DNA of 64,000 nt, taken from positions 124,001 through 188,000 of the forward strand of contig NZ_BAJT01000002.1 in assembly GCF_000613845.1 (NCBI RefSeq), given 5' to 3'. The notes under the pieces were generated by a model. It did not search any database. It was not told the origin of the DNA and worked only from the letters and a program-made list of their open reading frames with translations. Below are positions 56,013 through 64,000 of the stretch, one piece after another. This DNA comes from Asaia astilbis JCM 15831. Its GTDB lineage: Bacteria; Pseudomonadota; Alphaproteobacteria; Acetobacterales; Acetobacteraceae. Within the stretch, counting starts at the first letter, position 1. The number at the start of each line of letters is the position of its first letter. Position numbers and translations under genes: made by a program.

Positions 56013-58463
56013 ATGTATCAATTTACACAGAACGTAAGATTTCTTATCCCTACGGCGCTTCCTTGCCGTACCGGACCCATTCCTTTGCCAAAAAAAATCC
56101 TTTTCCTCGCCTCGACGCTCCTGTGCACTTACGGTTTTCGCCCAGAGCACACCCTCGCAAAGACAGATCGGCAAAACCCTTCCGTAACGGGTCGGAACGT
56201 TACGTCGAAAAAATCAGGGGCCACGACCAGACCCCGCGAGGTGGTTACGGTGCGGCATCAGCGCATCAATGCAGACGGCTCTGGCGGGAATACCGCTGGT
56301 GGCGGCATGCTGCCTGAGCAGACCGCAGCGCGCTCGCAAAGTGGTCTGACACGTGACTTCATCGCGAGGCAGTCACCGACCCTCTCGCCCGTAGCGATGA
56401 TCGCAGACCTTCCCGGCGTCATCTATTCCGGTAACGATCCATTGGGTACGAATGACGAGCAGCAAGGCCTCTCCGTGCGCGGCCTCGACCAGACGGAAAT
56501 CGGATACGTCTTCGAGAATGTTCCGGCAGCGCCCCCTCTTTTTCTGGTGCCTTACGCATCGTCGACAGCCGATAACGAGAATATCGCTGGTATCACGCTC
56601 GCCCAGGGCGCCGCAGAGACCTCTGCCCCCCTCTATAATGCTGTAGGCGGCGTGCTGTCGGTCCGTATGCGCAAACCTTCGGATATCGCAGGCGGATTTA
56701 TCGGTGGGTCATGGGGCTCATATAATCTCAACCGTGAGTTCCTACGGCTCGAGACGGGGCGCATCCGGGATACGGGGGTCAAAGGCTATGCCTCGTTTTC
56801 TTATCGCGGTGCCGATCAATGGCGTGGCGCTGGAACGTCGCGCCGGTTTCACACCGATATGCGGTTGACGAAGGAATGGCAGGACAACAATTCGGCCTCT
56901 CTGATTTTCTCGTTCAATCGTGAGCGCGGCTATTATCTCCTCCCGCCTACCCTCGCGCAGTGGCAGCGCCTCGGAACGGATGCCAATTACGCCGAGACCT
57001 TCAAGAACGGCGATAGCAGCTATTACAAATTTCAGGAAAACGCCCGGGCCCAGAGCTTCCTCTCCGCGCCGGTCTCCCTTCACCTCAATCGTCAGCTAAG
57101 CCTCGATCTCACGCCATACTTCATCTATGTCTGGGGTTACGACAGCTACGGTACTTCTTTGAACCGCACAGGAAGCTTTTACGGCAATCGCCCTGCCGGA
57201 ACGCTACAGGTGCCTACCTCTCTCGGACGCAGCTTCACGGCTGTTGCGACTGATGTGTTTCATCAATCGCATCCCGGCCTGAACACTGCCCTGCATTATG
57301 AAGCAGGGTCGAACAGGCTCTCACTCGGCTACTGGTATTCCTATTACGACTTCTCGAGCGTGTCGCGCTATGTCCTGCCGGACGCACAGGGTGGGGTCTC
57401 CAACCAATGGGGCGCCTATCCGATCCTGACGGCTGACTCAGAACCTTTGTCATCTTACAACGCGCATCTCATGCAACAGGTCAACGCCCTGTCGCTGACA
57501 GACCGCCTCCATCTTCTGAACAAGCGCCTTACCTTGTCTGCTGGTGTTCGCGTCGTCATGACCTCTCGTTCTGTCACCAACCTTCTACCCGGAGCGCGTT
57601 ATCGCAATGGCGCAAGCTACCTGACGCCCCTGCCCCAATTCTCCGCCTCCTATAAGCTGACGCCGCACGACCAACTCTATATCAACGGAACAACAGGATT
57701 CCGGGCCCCTTCAGGGATTTCGAGCTATCAGGATCGCTTCAGCATGGGCACGGGTCTGCAGACGCGTGTGGCGTCTTCAGACACAAAGCCCGAATATTCG
57801 ATCGGCGAAGAAATCGGCTATCGCCATAATGGCAAGGTCACGCTCTCCGTTGCGCTTTTCAATTACAATTTCACCAATCGACAGGTTTCGACCACCACCG
57901 TTCTGAATGGGGTGACAACGACTGAATCGATCAATGGGGGTGGGCAGACGGCGCGAGGCGCGCAGTTCGAATTCGGCCTGCGTCCCTGGCACGGATTCAG
58001 TCCCTATCTTTCCGGGCAGTATATCCACGCCACCATCGACAACGATATTCAGTCAGGCGCCGATTATCTCCCGACCAAAGGCAAACGCCCCGTACGAACG
58101 CCCACTCTCTCGGGCTCGCTTGGGCTGTCTTATGATGACGGTCAGTTCTTCGGTCTTTTCAACGGTCATTACGTGGGGCCGACCTATGCGACCTTCATGA
58201 ATGACGAAAAGATTTCCGGTTTCGCGACGGCCAATCTCTCGCTGGGCTATCGCCTGCAGAAAACAACCCGCCTGAAAACACCGCAGATCCAGCTCAATCT
58301 CATCAATCTCGGTCGCTCGGGCTATCTCTCCGGTGTGAGTGGCGTCACACTCAACCGCAATGCAACTCGCGGCGTTTTTGGAACAACGATTGCAGGTAAG
58401 GCCCCGACCTATTTTGTCGGTGGCGGCTTTGCAGGGGTTGTCTCGCTCTCTTCCGGCTTCTGA
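56013..58463 (+). CDS. TonB-dependent receptor
   Basis: An 816-residue receptor with an intact frame. The signal region is PKKILFLASTLLCTYGF, then a Lys/Arg-rich linker. The plug has VVTVRHQRINADG, MIADLPGVIYSGNDPLG, LSVRGLDQTEIGYVFENVP and AVGGVLSVRMRKP. The barrel includes YINGTTGFRAPSG, KPEYSIGEEIGYRH and ends FAGVVSLSSGF. The plug is closely similar in pattern to the receptor at 43.2-45.6 kb, so the two may be paralogues with related ligands. The N-terminal ATG at 56013 has no strong ribosome site. It is a single gene, closed by a bidirectional terminator. Confidence 0.88.
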   Translation: MYQFTQNVRFLIPTALPCRTGPIPLPKKILFLASTLLCTYGFRPEHTLAKTDRQNPSVTGRNVTSKKSGATTRPREVVTVRHQRINADGSGGNTAGGGMLPEQTAARSQSGLTRDFIARQSPTLSPVAMIADLPGVIYSGNDPLGTNDEQQGLSVRGLDQTEIGYVFENVPAAPPLFLVPYASSTADNENIAGITLAQGAAETSAPLYNAVGGVLSVRMRKPSDIAGGFIGGSWGSYNLNREFLRLETGRIRDTGVKGYASFSYRGADQWRGAGTSRRFHTDMRLTKEWQDNNSASLIFSFNRERGYYLLPPTLAQWQRLGTDANYAETFKNGDSSYYKFQENARAQSFLSAPVSLHLNRQLSLDLTPYFIYVWGYDSYGTSLNRTGSFYGNRPAGTLQVPTSLGRSFTAVATDVFHQSHPGLNTALHYEAGSNRLSLGYWYSYYDFSSVSRYVLPDAQGGVSNQWGAYPILTADSEPLSSYNAHLMQQVNALSLTDRLHLLNKRLTLSAGVRVVMTSRSVTNLLPGARYRNGASYLTPLPQFSASYKLTPHDQLYINGTTGFRAPSGISSYQDRFSMGTGLQTRVASSDTKPEYSIGEEIGYRHNGKVTLSVALFNYNFTNRQVSTTTVLNGVTTTESINGGGQTARGAQFEFGLRPWHGFSPYLSGQYIHATIDNDIQSGADYLPTKGKRPVRTPTLSGSLGLSYDDGQFFGLFNGHYVGPTYATFMNDEKISGFATANLSLGYRLQKTTRLKTPQIQLNLINLGRSGYLSGVSGVTLNRNATRGVFGTTIAGKAPTYFVGGGFAGVVSLSSGF

Positions 58464-58494
58464 ACACCTGAAATTGGTGCTGAACGACACAAAA

Positions 58495-58525
58495 AAGGCC
58501 AGGGTGACGTGCACCGTGGCCTTTT
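58495..58525. terminator. Bidirectional intrinsic terminator
   Basis: AAGGCCA-G-GGTG (58495-58506) pairs with CACC-G-TGGCCTT (58512-58523) around ACGTG. A run of A precedes it and TTTTCTATTT follows, so it can terminate from both sides. It lies between two convergent genes. Confidence 0.8.
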
Positions 58526-58549
58526 CTATTTCCGGTAACTTTTCTGCTT

Positions 58550-60304
58550 TTACTGGAAAGGCAGATAGCGCAACGACAGGAAAACCATGTTGTCGTTGGT
58601 GTGAGGCGTTCCGCCTACGCCACTGAAAGACGAGACATAGGTGTAGGAGTACTGGGCGCCCACACGCAATGTGCCGTAATCGCCATGCATATAGGTCCAC
58701 CAGAAACCGGCGGTCCCCTGAACGACGCGATTGATGCTCGTCTGGCAGGTTGTGGACGACGCCCCTTCGATATCGCAGCCGCCGACGCTGTAGAGCGGAT
58801 TGCCGTAACCGTAATGCTTGCCCCCGACATCGAAATAAGAGCGCGAGCGCAGCATTTCCATGCCGCCATAGGCGTAGAGCTGCACGGCCTTGGTCGCATT
58901 CCCATAAAGCCCGACAAGCACATTGGCGGCTGGCATGGGCTTGACCTGACCCTTCTGGTCGATGGTCACGTCAGGAATATTCGCTGTGCCGTAGCGGCCA
59001 ATGCCCGTCCCGACGAGGCCTGAAGCCTGGAAAAATACCTTGTGCGACTTTTCGACTGGCAGAATAAGCCCGCCGCCGCCGCCGCCCGCAACCTTGGTGC
59101 TGCTCTGACCGGTGCCCGTATAGGAAACGCGGCTATGGGCAAAACGCAGAAGTCCGGTCAATTCATAATGGCCCCAGCCCGGATCGGCGGCGACCTTGCC
59201 GATAATATCGGGCGCAATATCCGTCGAGTAATTGGTCGACGGGTTATTCACGTTCACACCAGCGTTCTGATAGGTGCCAGACGTCGCCCCTGTGGGGAGA
59301 TACTGACCGCCTGAGCCGACACCGATAACCTGTTGCGGGTTCTCGACCGAAACACCAACGTTATAACGTCCGTGGTCGAAGCCCTTGACCAGTCGAACCT
59401 GAGTATTACGCGTCCAGTTGAAGCCGGGAATATACTGGGCTTCGATCGAGAGCGGCACCTGCTCGTCACGGGCACGCATGCCGTGATTGAACATGGTTAG
59501 CAGAGACCAGTTCTGCCCCCCGAGAAGCGTCAGATCATCGACATCGTCGATCAGCTGACCATAGAACACGCGTTCACGCAGCACATAGGAATTCGACTGG
59601 CGGGAATTGGAAGACGATCCCGATCCCTGAAAATCGGTCTCGATATAGGCCTGAGCACGAAGGTTTTTGGTGATATCGCCCTCAACGAGTGCCGCAAGGC
59701 GGCTCTGACGGGCGGTCTCATGAAATTCGTTGATGTGATAATTGGGGCTGTTCGCGAAAGGAATGGAGCCGAAATTCGACGCAATATCAGACACGTTATT
59801 ACGCGATCTGAAAACCGTCGCCGCCTCGACATAACCGCCCAGCGTGATCCGCACGCCGCCGATCTGGATCTGACCGCGATGCAGGGGACCGTAAAGGTCC
59901 GTCACGCGCCCCGTCGGTGTGCCAGTCAGCTGACCATAAGGCGTTGCCGCATTGACCGGAGGCAAGAGAGTATTACTGTTCGGGCCGGGAGCCGATGCCG
60001 TTACAAAACCAGCTGTCGCAGGAGTTCCCGACCCATGAGCCGGCATGCCACGATAGCCGTTGCGTGCGCCGTAGGGGTCGTTCTCTTCTGCTTGACGCTG
60101 TTGCGCCAGCTGGTCGTGGATGCGCTTCATTTCGCGCTGGTGTTCGCGCTTCATCTGAGCGAGCTGCGACTGCATGGCCTTGATCTGCGTCTCCATCAGA
60201 CTCATCTGATCGAGGCTGGCAGCATGCACCGGGGTCGCTATGACGAGAGACGCCACAGACACCGATGCCAGCAACAGGCAGCAGACACGGGGAAGTAAAA
60301 TCAT
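58550..60304 (-). CDS. DcaP-like outer-membrane porin with N-terminal coiled coil
   Basis: A 584-residue protein. The signal peptide (LLLASVSVASLVIATPVHAA) is followed by a coiled coil (LDQMSLMETQIKAMQSQLAQ, to about residue 75), a Pro/Gly-rich linker, and a barrel starting VRITLGGYVEAATVFRSRNN at about 150. It ends NMVFLSLRYLPFQ. A helical N-terminus plus an ITLGGYV-type first strand is the layout of trimeric DcaP-like channels, which transport small organic acids. The acid or sugar carried here is unknown. GGAAGA precedes the ATG at 60304. The frame is intact. Confidence 0.7.
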   Translation of the reverse strand: MILLPRVCCLLLASVSVASLVIATPVHAASLDQMSLMETQIKAMQSQLAQMKREHQREMKRIHDQLAQQRQAEENDPYGARNGYRGMPAHGSGTPATAGFVTASAPGPNSNTLLPPVNAATPYGQLTGTPTGRVTDLYGPLHRGQIQIGGVRITLGGYVEAATVFRSRNNVSDIASNFGSIPFANSPNYHINEFHETARQSRLAALVEGDITKNLRAQAYIETDFQGSGSSSNSRQSNSYVLRERVFYGQLIDDVDDLTLLGGQNWSLLTMFNHGMRARDEQVPLSIEAQYIPGFNWTRNTQVRLVKGFDHGRYNVGVSVENPQQVIGVGSGGQYLPTGATSGTYQNAGVNVNNPSTNYSTDIAPDIIGKVAADPGWGHYELTGLLRFAHSRVSYTGTGQSSTKVAGGGGGGLILPVEKSHKVFFQASGLVGTGIGRYGTANIPDVTIDQKGQVKPMPAANVLVGLYGNATKAVQLYAYGGMEMLRSRSYFDVGGKHYGYGNPLYSVGGCDIEGASSTTCQTSINRVVQGTAGFWWTYMHGDYGTLRVGAQYSYTYVSSFSGVGGTPHTNDNMVFLSLRYLPFQ

Positions 60305-60674
60305 TTCACGTTCATCTTCCGATGCTGCGGTGGGTGTGAGCTTCCCTTACCGACAGGCACTGGCCGTTTCCTGAGAAGGTTTCATGACTCTCGCGTGACG
60401 TTTTTATGACAAGAAATACAACCTATTGATTTTTTTCCCTTATTTCATTCCGTATTTTTTCGTTACATGGCTATTGTCTGACAAAGTATGACTATCTGTG
60501 GTTTTCAAACCACACCATTCTTTCCCAACGCACCCCGAAAGAGAAGAACTCCAAGTATAAAAATGGCGAGTGGCGCCTTTCAAAGACGCTCGCAGGCGAT
60601 GGAGGCAAATGAGCGCTCGGGCATGGCTACAGAGCGCATCCAGCGACCTCTCCTGTGCCCTATCCGACCACTTG
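60305..60674. other. 370-base region upstream of the DcaP-like porin
   Basis: It contains an AT-rich promoter-like part (60400-60470) and a perfect 8-bp dyad at 60497-60514. No gene or RNA was recognised. The part next to 60675 is the 3' side of the SDR gene. Confidence 0.4.
60497..60514. promoter_or_regulatory. Inverted repeat TGTGGTTT-TC-AAACCACA
   Basis: TGTGGTTT (60497-60504) and AAACCACA (60507-60514) form a perfect dyad around TC, 193 bases upstream of the DcaP-like porin start and 160 bases beyond the SDR stop. It could be an operator for the porin or a hairpin ending the SDR transcript; there is no T-run. Confidence 0.35.
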
Positions 60675-61454
60675 TCAGAGAATGGTGTACCCGCCATCGA
60701 TCAGCAGATCGGCGCCATTGATCATTGCTGCGCTCGACGAGGCCAGGAAAACGGCTGCAGACGCGATTTCTTCTGGCAGAGCGAAACGTCCGGTCGGAAT
60801 ACGGCTAAGTGCCGCTGCGCCCTTCTCACCCGCCCACGCCTTTTTACCGAGCTCTGTCAGCACAATCGTCGGAGAGAGCGTATTGACGGTGATCCCGTAT
60901 TTCCCCCACTCAGCGGCGAAGGTCTTGGACATGCCAATAACGCCGAATTTCGAGGCGCAATACGCCACGTGTTCTTCGATCGCGACGCTTCCTGCCTGCG
61001 AGGCAAGATTGATAATCCGCCCTCCCTCGCCAGCCGCGATCATTTGCGCCCCGACTGTTTGGGTGACCAGAAAACTCCCGGTCAGGTTGATGGCGATCGT
61101 CTTGTCCCAGTAGTCCTGTGGTAATGTTTCTGCGGGCGACAGAAAAACAACACCTGCGCAATTGACGAGAATATCGATGCGCCCAAACGCTGCCGTGACA
61201 TCAGCAACCATAGTTTGAACAGAGCTGCATGATGAAACATCACATGAAAACGGGGTGGCCTGACGCCCCAGCTGAGCTGCCTTGCTGGCGGCGTTCTCTT
61301 GATTGACGTCAACGAGCGCTACTCTTGCATCCTTTCGCACGAAAGCTGCAGCAATAGCGGCTCCGATGCCTGAGGCGCCTCCAGTGACGAGAGCGACCTT
61401 GCCGCTCAGACCGAACTCCAGATCGACATCGTTTGCCGAGAACTCGTTTTTCAT
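60675..61454 (-). CDS. Short-chain dehydrogenase/reductase
   Basis: A 259-residue classical SDR. The NAD(P)-binding TGGASGIGAAIAAAF lies at about 26-40, LVDVN marks the adenine-ribose side (an aspartate at the strand end favours NAD), NCAGVV is the NAG motif, and the catalytic Ser-Tyr-Lys set is in NLASQAGS and AYCASKFGV. It ends in DGGYTIL. Similar enzymes oxidise polyols such as threitol or sugar alcohols, which would fit acetic acid bacteria, but the substrate cannot be fixed. ATG 61454 follows AGGGAGTATG. It is a single gene, divergent from creA. Confidence 0.85.
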   Translation of the reverse strand: MKNEFSANDVDLEFGLSGKVALVTGGASGIGAAIAAAFVRKDARVALVDVNQENAASKAAQLGRQATPFSCDVSSCSSVQTMVADVTAAFGRIDILVNCAGVVFLSPAETLPQDYWDKTIAINLTGSFLVTQTVGAQMIAAGEGGRIINLASQAGSVAIEEHVAYCASKFGVIGMSKTFAAEWGKYGITVNTLSPTIVLTELGKKAWAGEKGAAALSRIPTGRFALPEEIASAAVFLASSSAAMINGADLLIDGGYTIL

Positions 61455-61739
61455 AATCACATACTCCCTGTGATAATTCACACATTGAGTAGATCAAGTG
61501 GGACGGCGCGGTAAGCTGTCCTCTCTCATTCTCACAGGGATGTCAGTGTTCTTCAGGCGTTAGTGATCAACAGACGGAATTTTACGGGAAAGCGTGAAAG
61601 GTCCATATCAATGATCACAATCATGCGTTCGACGATAACGCGTGAGCTCTTCACGGAAACACCCCTCAGCAACATGCAACTGAGGCTGACACCTGACACG
61701 CCTTGTTTGCACGAACGCCTCTTTCAGATTGGAAACTTC

Positions 61740-62219
61740 ATGCGCGCTTTTTCTTCCTCAATCATGCGATTTTCAGTGTGTCTCCTCGCCATTGGAGGCA
61801 TGATCGCGGGTGTCCGTCCCGCGCTAGCACAGGACGCGGGCAAGCTCGGGGGCGTCAACACCTCGTTCCACATCCTCGGTTCGCATGATGTCGAAGTATC
61901 CTACTTCACAGATCCCCAGCTTCCCGTGATCTGTTATCTTTCACGCGCTCAAACCGGTGGGCTGAAAGGCGCTGTAGGAATTGCGAAAAATCCAACGCGA
62001 TTCTCTCTTTCCTGCGTGAAAACCGGTAGTGCGGCGCCTGATTTTGCCACCCTGCCCAAACAGCAGAACATCACGAAAATACGAAATTCTTTCGTCTTCA
62101 CGAAGCTCGTGATCACCCGAATGTCCGACGCAGAACACAATGCGGTGGTCTATCTTGTAACAAGCCAGGGTCTGATCGACGGATCTCCCGCCAATACCAT
62201 CGCTGCAATTTCCTGGTAA
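61740..62219 (+). CDS. CreA family protein
   Basis: A 159-residue secreted protein. The signal peptide is IMRFSVCLLAIGGMIAGVRPALA. The mature part has the CreA pattern: FHILGSHDVEVSYFTDPQLPVICYLSRAQTGG-type start (split by DDP-like acidic residues), GIAKNPTRFSLSC and FVFTKLVITRM. CreA is a conserved periplasmic protein of unknown function. ATG 61740 follows TGGAAACTTC and is preferred to upstream in-frame ATGs, which give a long unrelated extension. It stands alone. Confidence 0.85.
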   Translation: MRAFSSSIMRFSVCLLAIGGMIAGVRPALAQDAGKLGGVNTSFHILGSHDVEVSYFTDPQLPVICYLSRAQTGGLKGAVGIAKNPTRFSLSCVKTGSAAPDFATLPKQQNITKIRNSFVFTKLVITRMSDAEHNAVVYLVTSQGLIDGSPANTIAAISW

Positions 62220-62356
62220 CGGGGCAGTCCGCCTGTCTCCAATGACCTCATTTCTTCTTGCGACTTTAGGCAGGGTCACGCGTTAACTTAACCACCTCAT
62301 CATTCTGTCGCTGTCAGATGCGTCTGTCAGGCGGAATGCAGACAAGGAGCAAGAGC

Positions 62357-62569
62357 ATGAGTTCATTGACGGATAAGATCGGCGGAACCGTGAACAAGGT
62401 TGTCGGCACGATCAAGGAAGAAGCCGGAAAGCTGACCGACAACGAGAAGCTTCAGGCCGAAGGTGCCGCACAGCACCTGCAGGGTCAGGCAGAAACGGCC
62501 AAGGGTGACGTCAAAGACACCGTAAAAAATGGCATCGACAGTGTCAAAGAGGGCATCAACAAGCTCTGA
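62357..62569 (+). CDS. CsbD-family stress protein
   Basis: A 70-residue hydrophilic, helical protein with the CsbD pattern DKIGGTVNKVVGTIKEEAGKL, then EAEGAAQHLQGQAE-like repeats of Lys/Glu/Gly/Ala. Such proteins are induced by general stress or at stationary phase; their molecular role is unknown. AAGGAG lies 9 bases before ATG 62357. A perfect 10-bp stem follows the stop. Confidence 0.85.
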   Translation: MSSLTDKIGGTVNKVVGTIKEEAGKLTDNEKLQAEGAAQHLQGQAETAKGDVKDTVKNGIDSVKEGINKL

Positions 62570-62581
62570 CAAAGTGAGCCC

Positions 62582-62616
62582 TGCTGGGAAGATGACAGTG
62601 TGTTCCCTTCCCAGCA
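62582..62616 (+). terminator. Hairpin after the csbD-like gene
   Basis: TGCTGGGAAG (62582-62591) pairs perfectly with CTTCCCAGCA (62607-62616), with a 15-base loop. It starts 13 bases after the stop. No T-run follows. Confidence 0.5.
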
Positions 62617-62676
62617 CACCTAGGAGCAGACCCAGCTCCAATTCGACCGGGTTTCGATGAAGAATAGAGAAACACG

Positions 62677-63375
62677 ATGAAGCGTCTTCGCTATCTCGGC
62701 GTGCCACTTGCCGCCTTCTCCGCGCTGACGTGCCAGACGGCCTCTGCTGAGGCGCTGCCGCGAGAGACCGGATTGAATTTTTCCGTTTCCGGACAGGCGC
62801 AGTCAGCACCTGATCTCCTGACCATCCATCTTTACGGCCAGACCGAAGATGCATCATCCGTCGAAGCGCAGAATGCTCTGAATTCTCTGATCGCCAAAGC
62901 GCTGAAACTATCTGCGTCTGCAGGCAATGTGACAGCTCGGGCCGGAAGTTACTCGGTCTACGACAATTCGTCTAAGCACGAACCCACTCATTGGACAGCC
63001 CGTCAGACGCTCTCCCTGAGCAGCAAAGATGCTGTCCATCTTCTTGAAATCGCTGGCAAGCTCCAGAATATGGGACTGCTCATGGATCGCGTTGAGTGGT
63101 CCCTGGCGCCATCGACTCACGACAGGCTTCAGGAAGAAGCCAAAACGGAAGCGCTGAAGAAGGTGCAGCGGGAAGCCGATTTAAGCGCCAAGACCCTGAA
63201 TCTTCACGTCTTGGGTCTCAAGCAGATCAGCATTGAAGCCGATGACTCGCGGCCGGTTGCCGTAATGATGGCAGCTGATTCCGCGTCCGCTGCCGTTCCA
63301 CCTCAGGCAACACAGGAAACGCAGACGGTCTTCGTCACGGTCACTGTGCAAGCAATCCTCGGGTCCGGGCAGTGA
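62677..63375 (+). CDS. SIMPL (DUF541) domain periplasmic protein
   Basis: A 232-residue protein with a signal peptide (YLGVPLAAFSALTCQTASA) and a DUF541/SIMPL domain. Typical parts are FSVSGQAQSAPDLLTIHLYGQTE-like opening strands (SGxxxxxPDxxxI), an ARAGSYSVYDNSS loop with a Q-rich strand, and a late helix EALKKVQREADLSAKTLNL followed by a Ser/Ala-rich linker. SIMPL proteins are periplasmic, in some species protective against oxidative stress. The function is not established here. The frame is intact; AGAGAAACACG lies before ATG 62677. Confidence 0.8.
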   Translation: MKRLRYLGVPLAAFSALTCQTASAEALPRETGLNFSVSGQAQSAPDLLTIHLYGQTEDASSVEAQNALNSLIAKALKLSASAGNVTARAGSYSVYDNSSKHEPTHWTARQTLSLSSKDAVHLLEIAGKLQNMGLLMDRVEWSLAPSTHDRLQEEAKTEALKKVQREADLSAKTLNLHVLGLKQISIEADDSRPVAVMMAADSASAAVPPQATQETQTVFVTVTVQAILGSGQ

Positions 63376-63594
63376 CTTTGATGCACTTGCCGGACGAAGT
63401 GGCGAATAACGGATCCCAAGGCCTTAGGCATCCGTTTGGCGACGCGATGCTACACTTTTAAATGGGCAGTCATTTATGAACTCAAGTTCGGAGTGTGGTC
63501 AAATCCGAACGATAAGGCATGCGAGCGGCGAAGCGTCAGTTATCGAAACACTGATCGCCTGCGTCGGCACTTGAAGGCTTCGGAGGAGCAATCC

Positions 63595-64000
63595 GTGAGC
63601 AATATCAAAATCTCTCCGAAAGAGAATTCAATCGACAGCTTTGATCTGTTCGATTTCATCATGACTGAGATCCGCTGCGAAAATGACGCCATAAATAGCA
63701 GACTTCAGGCCCTTCTCGGATCCCAGTCTTTTCTCGTCATTGCGTACGCGACAGCCCTGACAGGCTTTTACAGGGATGGCGCGACCAACCTTACGATATT
63801 GATCCCCTGCCTGTTCTGTCTACTGGGCTTTATGCTCGCGGTCATGGCGCTCGCCGGAATCCGGGCTGGATACGCCGCGATTTCGAAATGGGAGGGTCGC
63901 CAGCGGGAGCTGATTGCTCAAAACGCCATCTTCGGAAAGCTTACGCTGTTTTCAAACGAGGACGAGGCTTACGATACCGAGCGCAGGTCACAACGAGGCT
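63595..64000 (+). CDS. Two-helix membrane protein, partial at the right edge
   Basis: Open to the end of the window, 135 residues visible. GTG 63595 is supported by GGAGGAG at 63582-63588. The protein starts MSNIKISPKENSID, an amphipathic helix (FDLFDFIMTEIRCENDAINSR) follows, then two membrane helices (about 46-63 and 72-93) and a charged cytoplasmic part (KWEGRQRELIAQN). I do not recognise the family; the layout resembles small two-TM proteins of unknown role. Nothing upstream is in the same operon. Confidence 0.6.
   Translation, partial: MSNIKISPKENSIDSFDLFDFIMTEIRCENDAINSRLQALLGSQSFLVIAYATALTGFYRDGATNLTILIPCLFCLLGFMLAVMALAGIRAGYAAISKWEGRQRELIAQNAIFGKLTLFSNEDEAYDTERRSQRG

Noticed and set aside
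61470-61495. A second FNR-like box (TTGA...TCAA) upstream of the SDR gene
   Set aside because: The half-sites are one base too close for the FNR/FixK consensus.
1-64000. tRNA, rRNA, intact insertion sequence or prophage
   Set aside because: No cloverleaf-like sequence, rRNA segment, transposase domain, terminal repeats or phage structural gene was recognised.

Overview
This 64 kb window looks like chromosomal DNA of an alphaproteobacterium of the acetic acid bacteria (Acetobacteraceae), perhaps Asaia-like. The reasons are the alphaproteobacterial cell-cycle regulator TrcR, a short NAD-type isocitrate dehydrogenase, a FixL/FixJ-like kinase pair, many TonB receptors and a C30 carotenoid gene set of the kind expected in pink-pigmented members. 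The genus is an inference; no rRNA or tRNA gene is present to confirm it.

Layout. 0-13 kb is housekeeping: mscL, rpmE, an Hsp20 gene with a likely RNA thermometer, trcR, purE-purK, two radC paralogues around a phosphatase, a UvrD/PcrA helicase, prmA, a GNAT acetyltransferase, an Xaa-Pro aminopeptidase and isocitrate dehydrogenase. 13-14.1 kb holds an AT-richer GT8-like glycosyltransferase. 14.4-21.5 kb is a pigment operon (aldehyde dehydrogenase, CrtN-like, CrtP-like, PlsC-like acyltransferase, CrtQ-like glycosyltransferase, DUF2141). Its enzyme set parallels the staphyloxanthin pathway, so the product is probably a glycosylated, acylated C30 carotenoid acid made from squalene. 21.5-25.3 kb has a TonB receptor and an orphan superinfection-immunity protein.

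25.3-31.2 kb is a copper resistance locus: P-type ATPase and CopZ on one strand; a Cys/His/Met-rich small protein, a multicopper oxidase with ten GMS repeats, and CopB on the other. 31.8-38.1 kb is one giant autotransporter adhesin. It is followed by an OprB porin and a PstS with a good Pho box. 41.4-45.6 kb is an operon of TonB receptor, membrane histidine kinase and FixJ-like regulator. 46.2-52.3 kb is a second TonB operon with a glutamine-synthetase-like ligase, an amidohydrolase (the two halves of a FluG-type protein) and an MFS exporter. 53-55.8 kb has an OprC-like copper receptor with a DUF2946 partner. 56-64 kb has another TonB receptor, a DcaP-like porin, an SDR enzyme, CreA, CsbD and SIMPL proteins, and a partial two-helix membrane protein.

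A dominant technical feature is that 19 single-base frameshifts interrupt otherwise well-conserved genes, mostly by loss of one G or C in a short run. Correcting each gives a full-length family-typical protein, so they are most likely sequence errors rather than decay. They create false fusions (CrtP with the acyltransferase) and false truncations. No rRNA, tRNA, CRISPR array, intact insertion sequence or prophage was seen.
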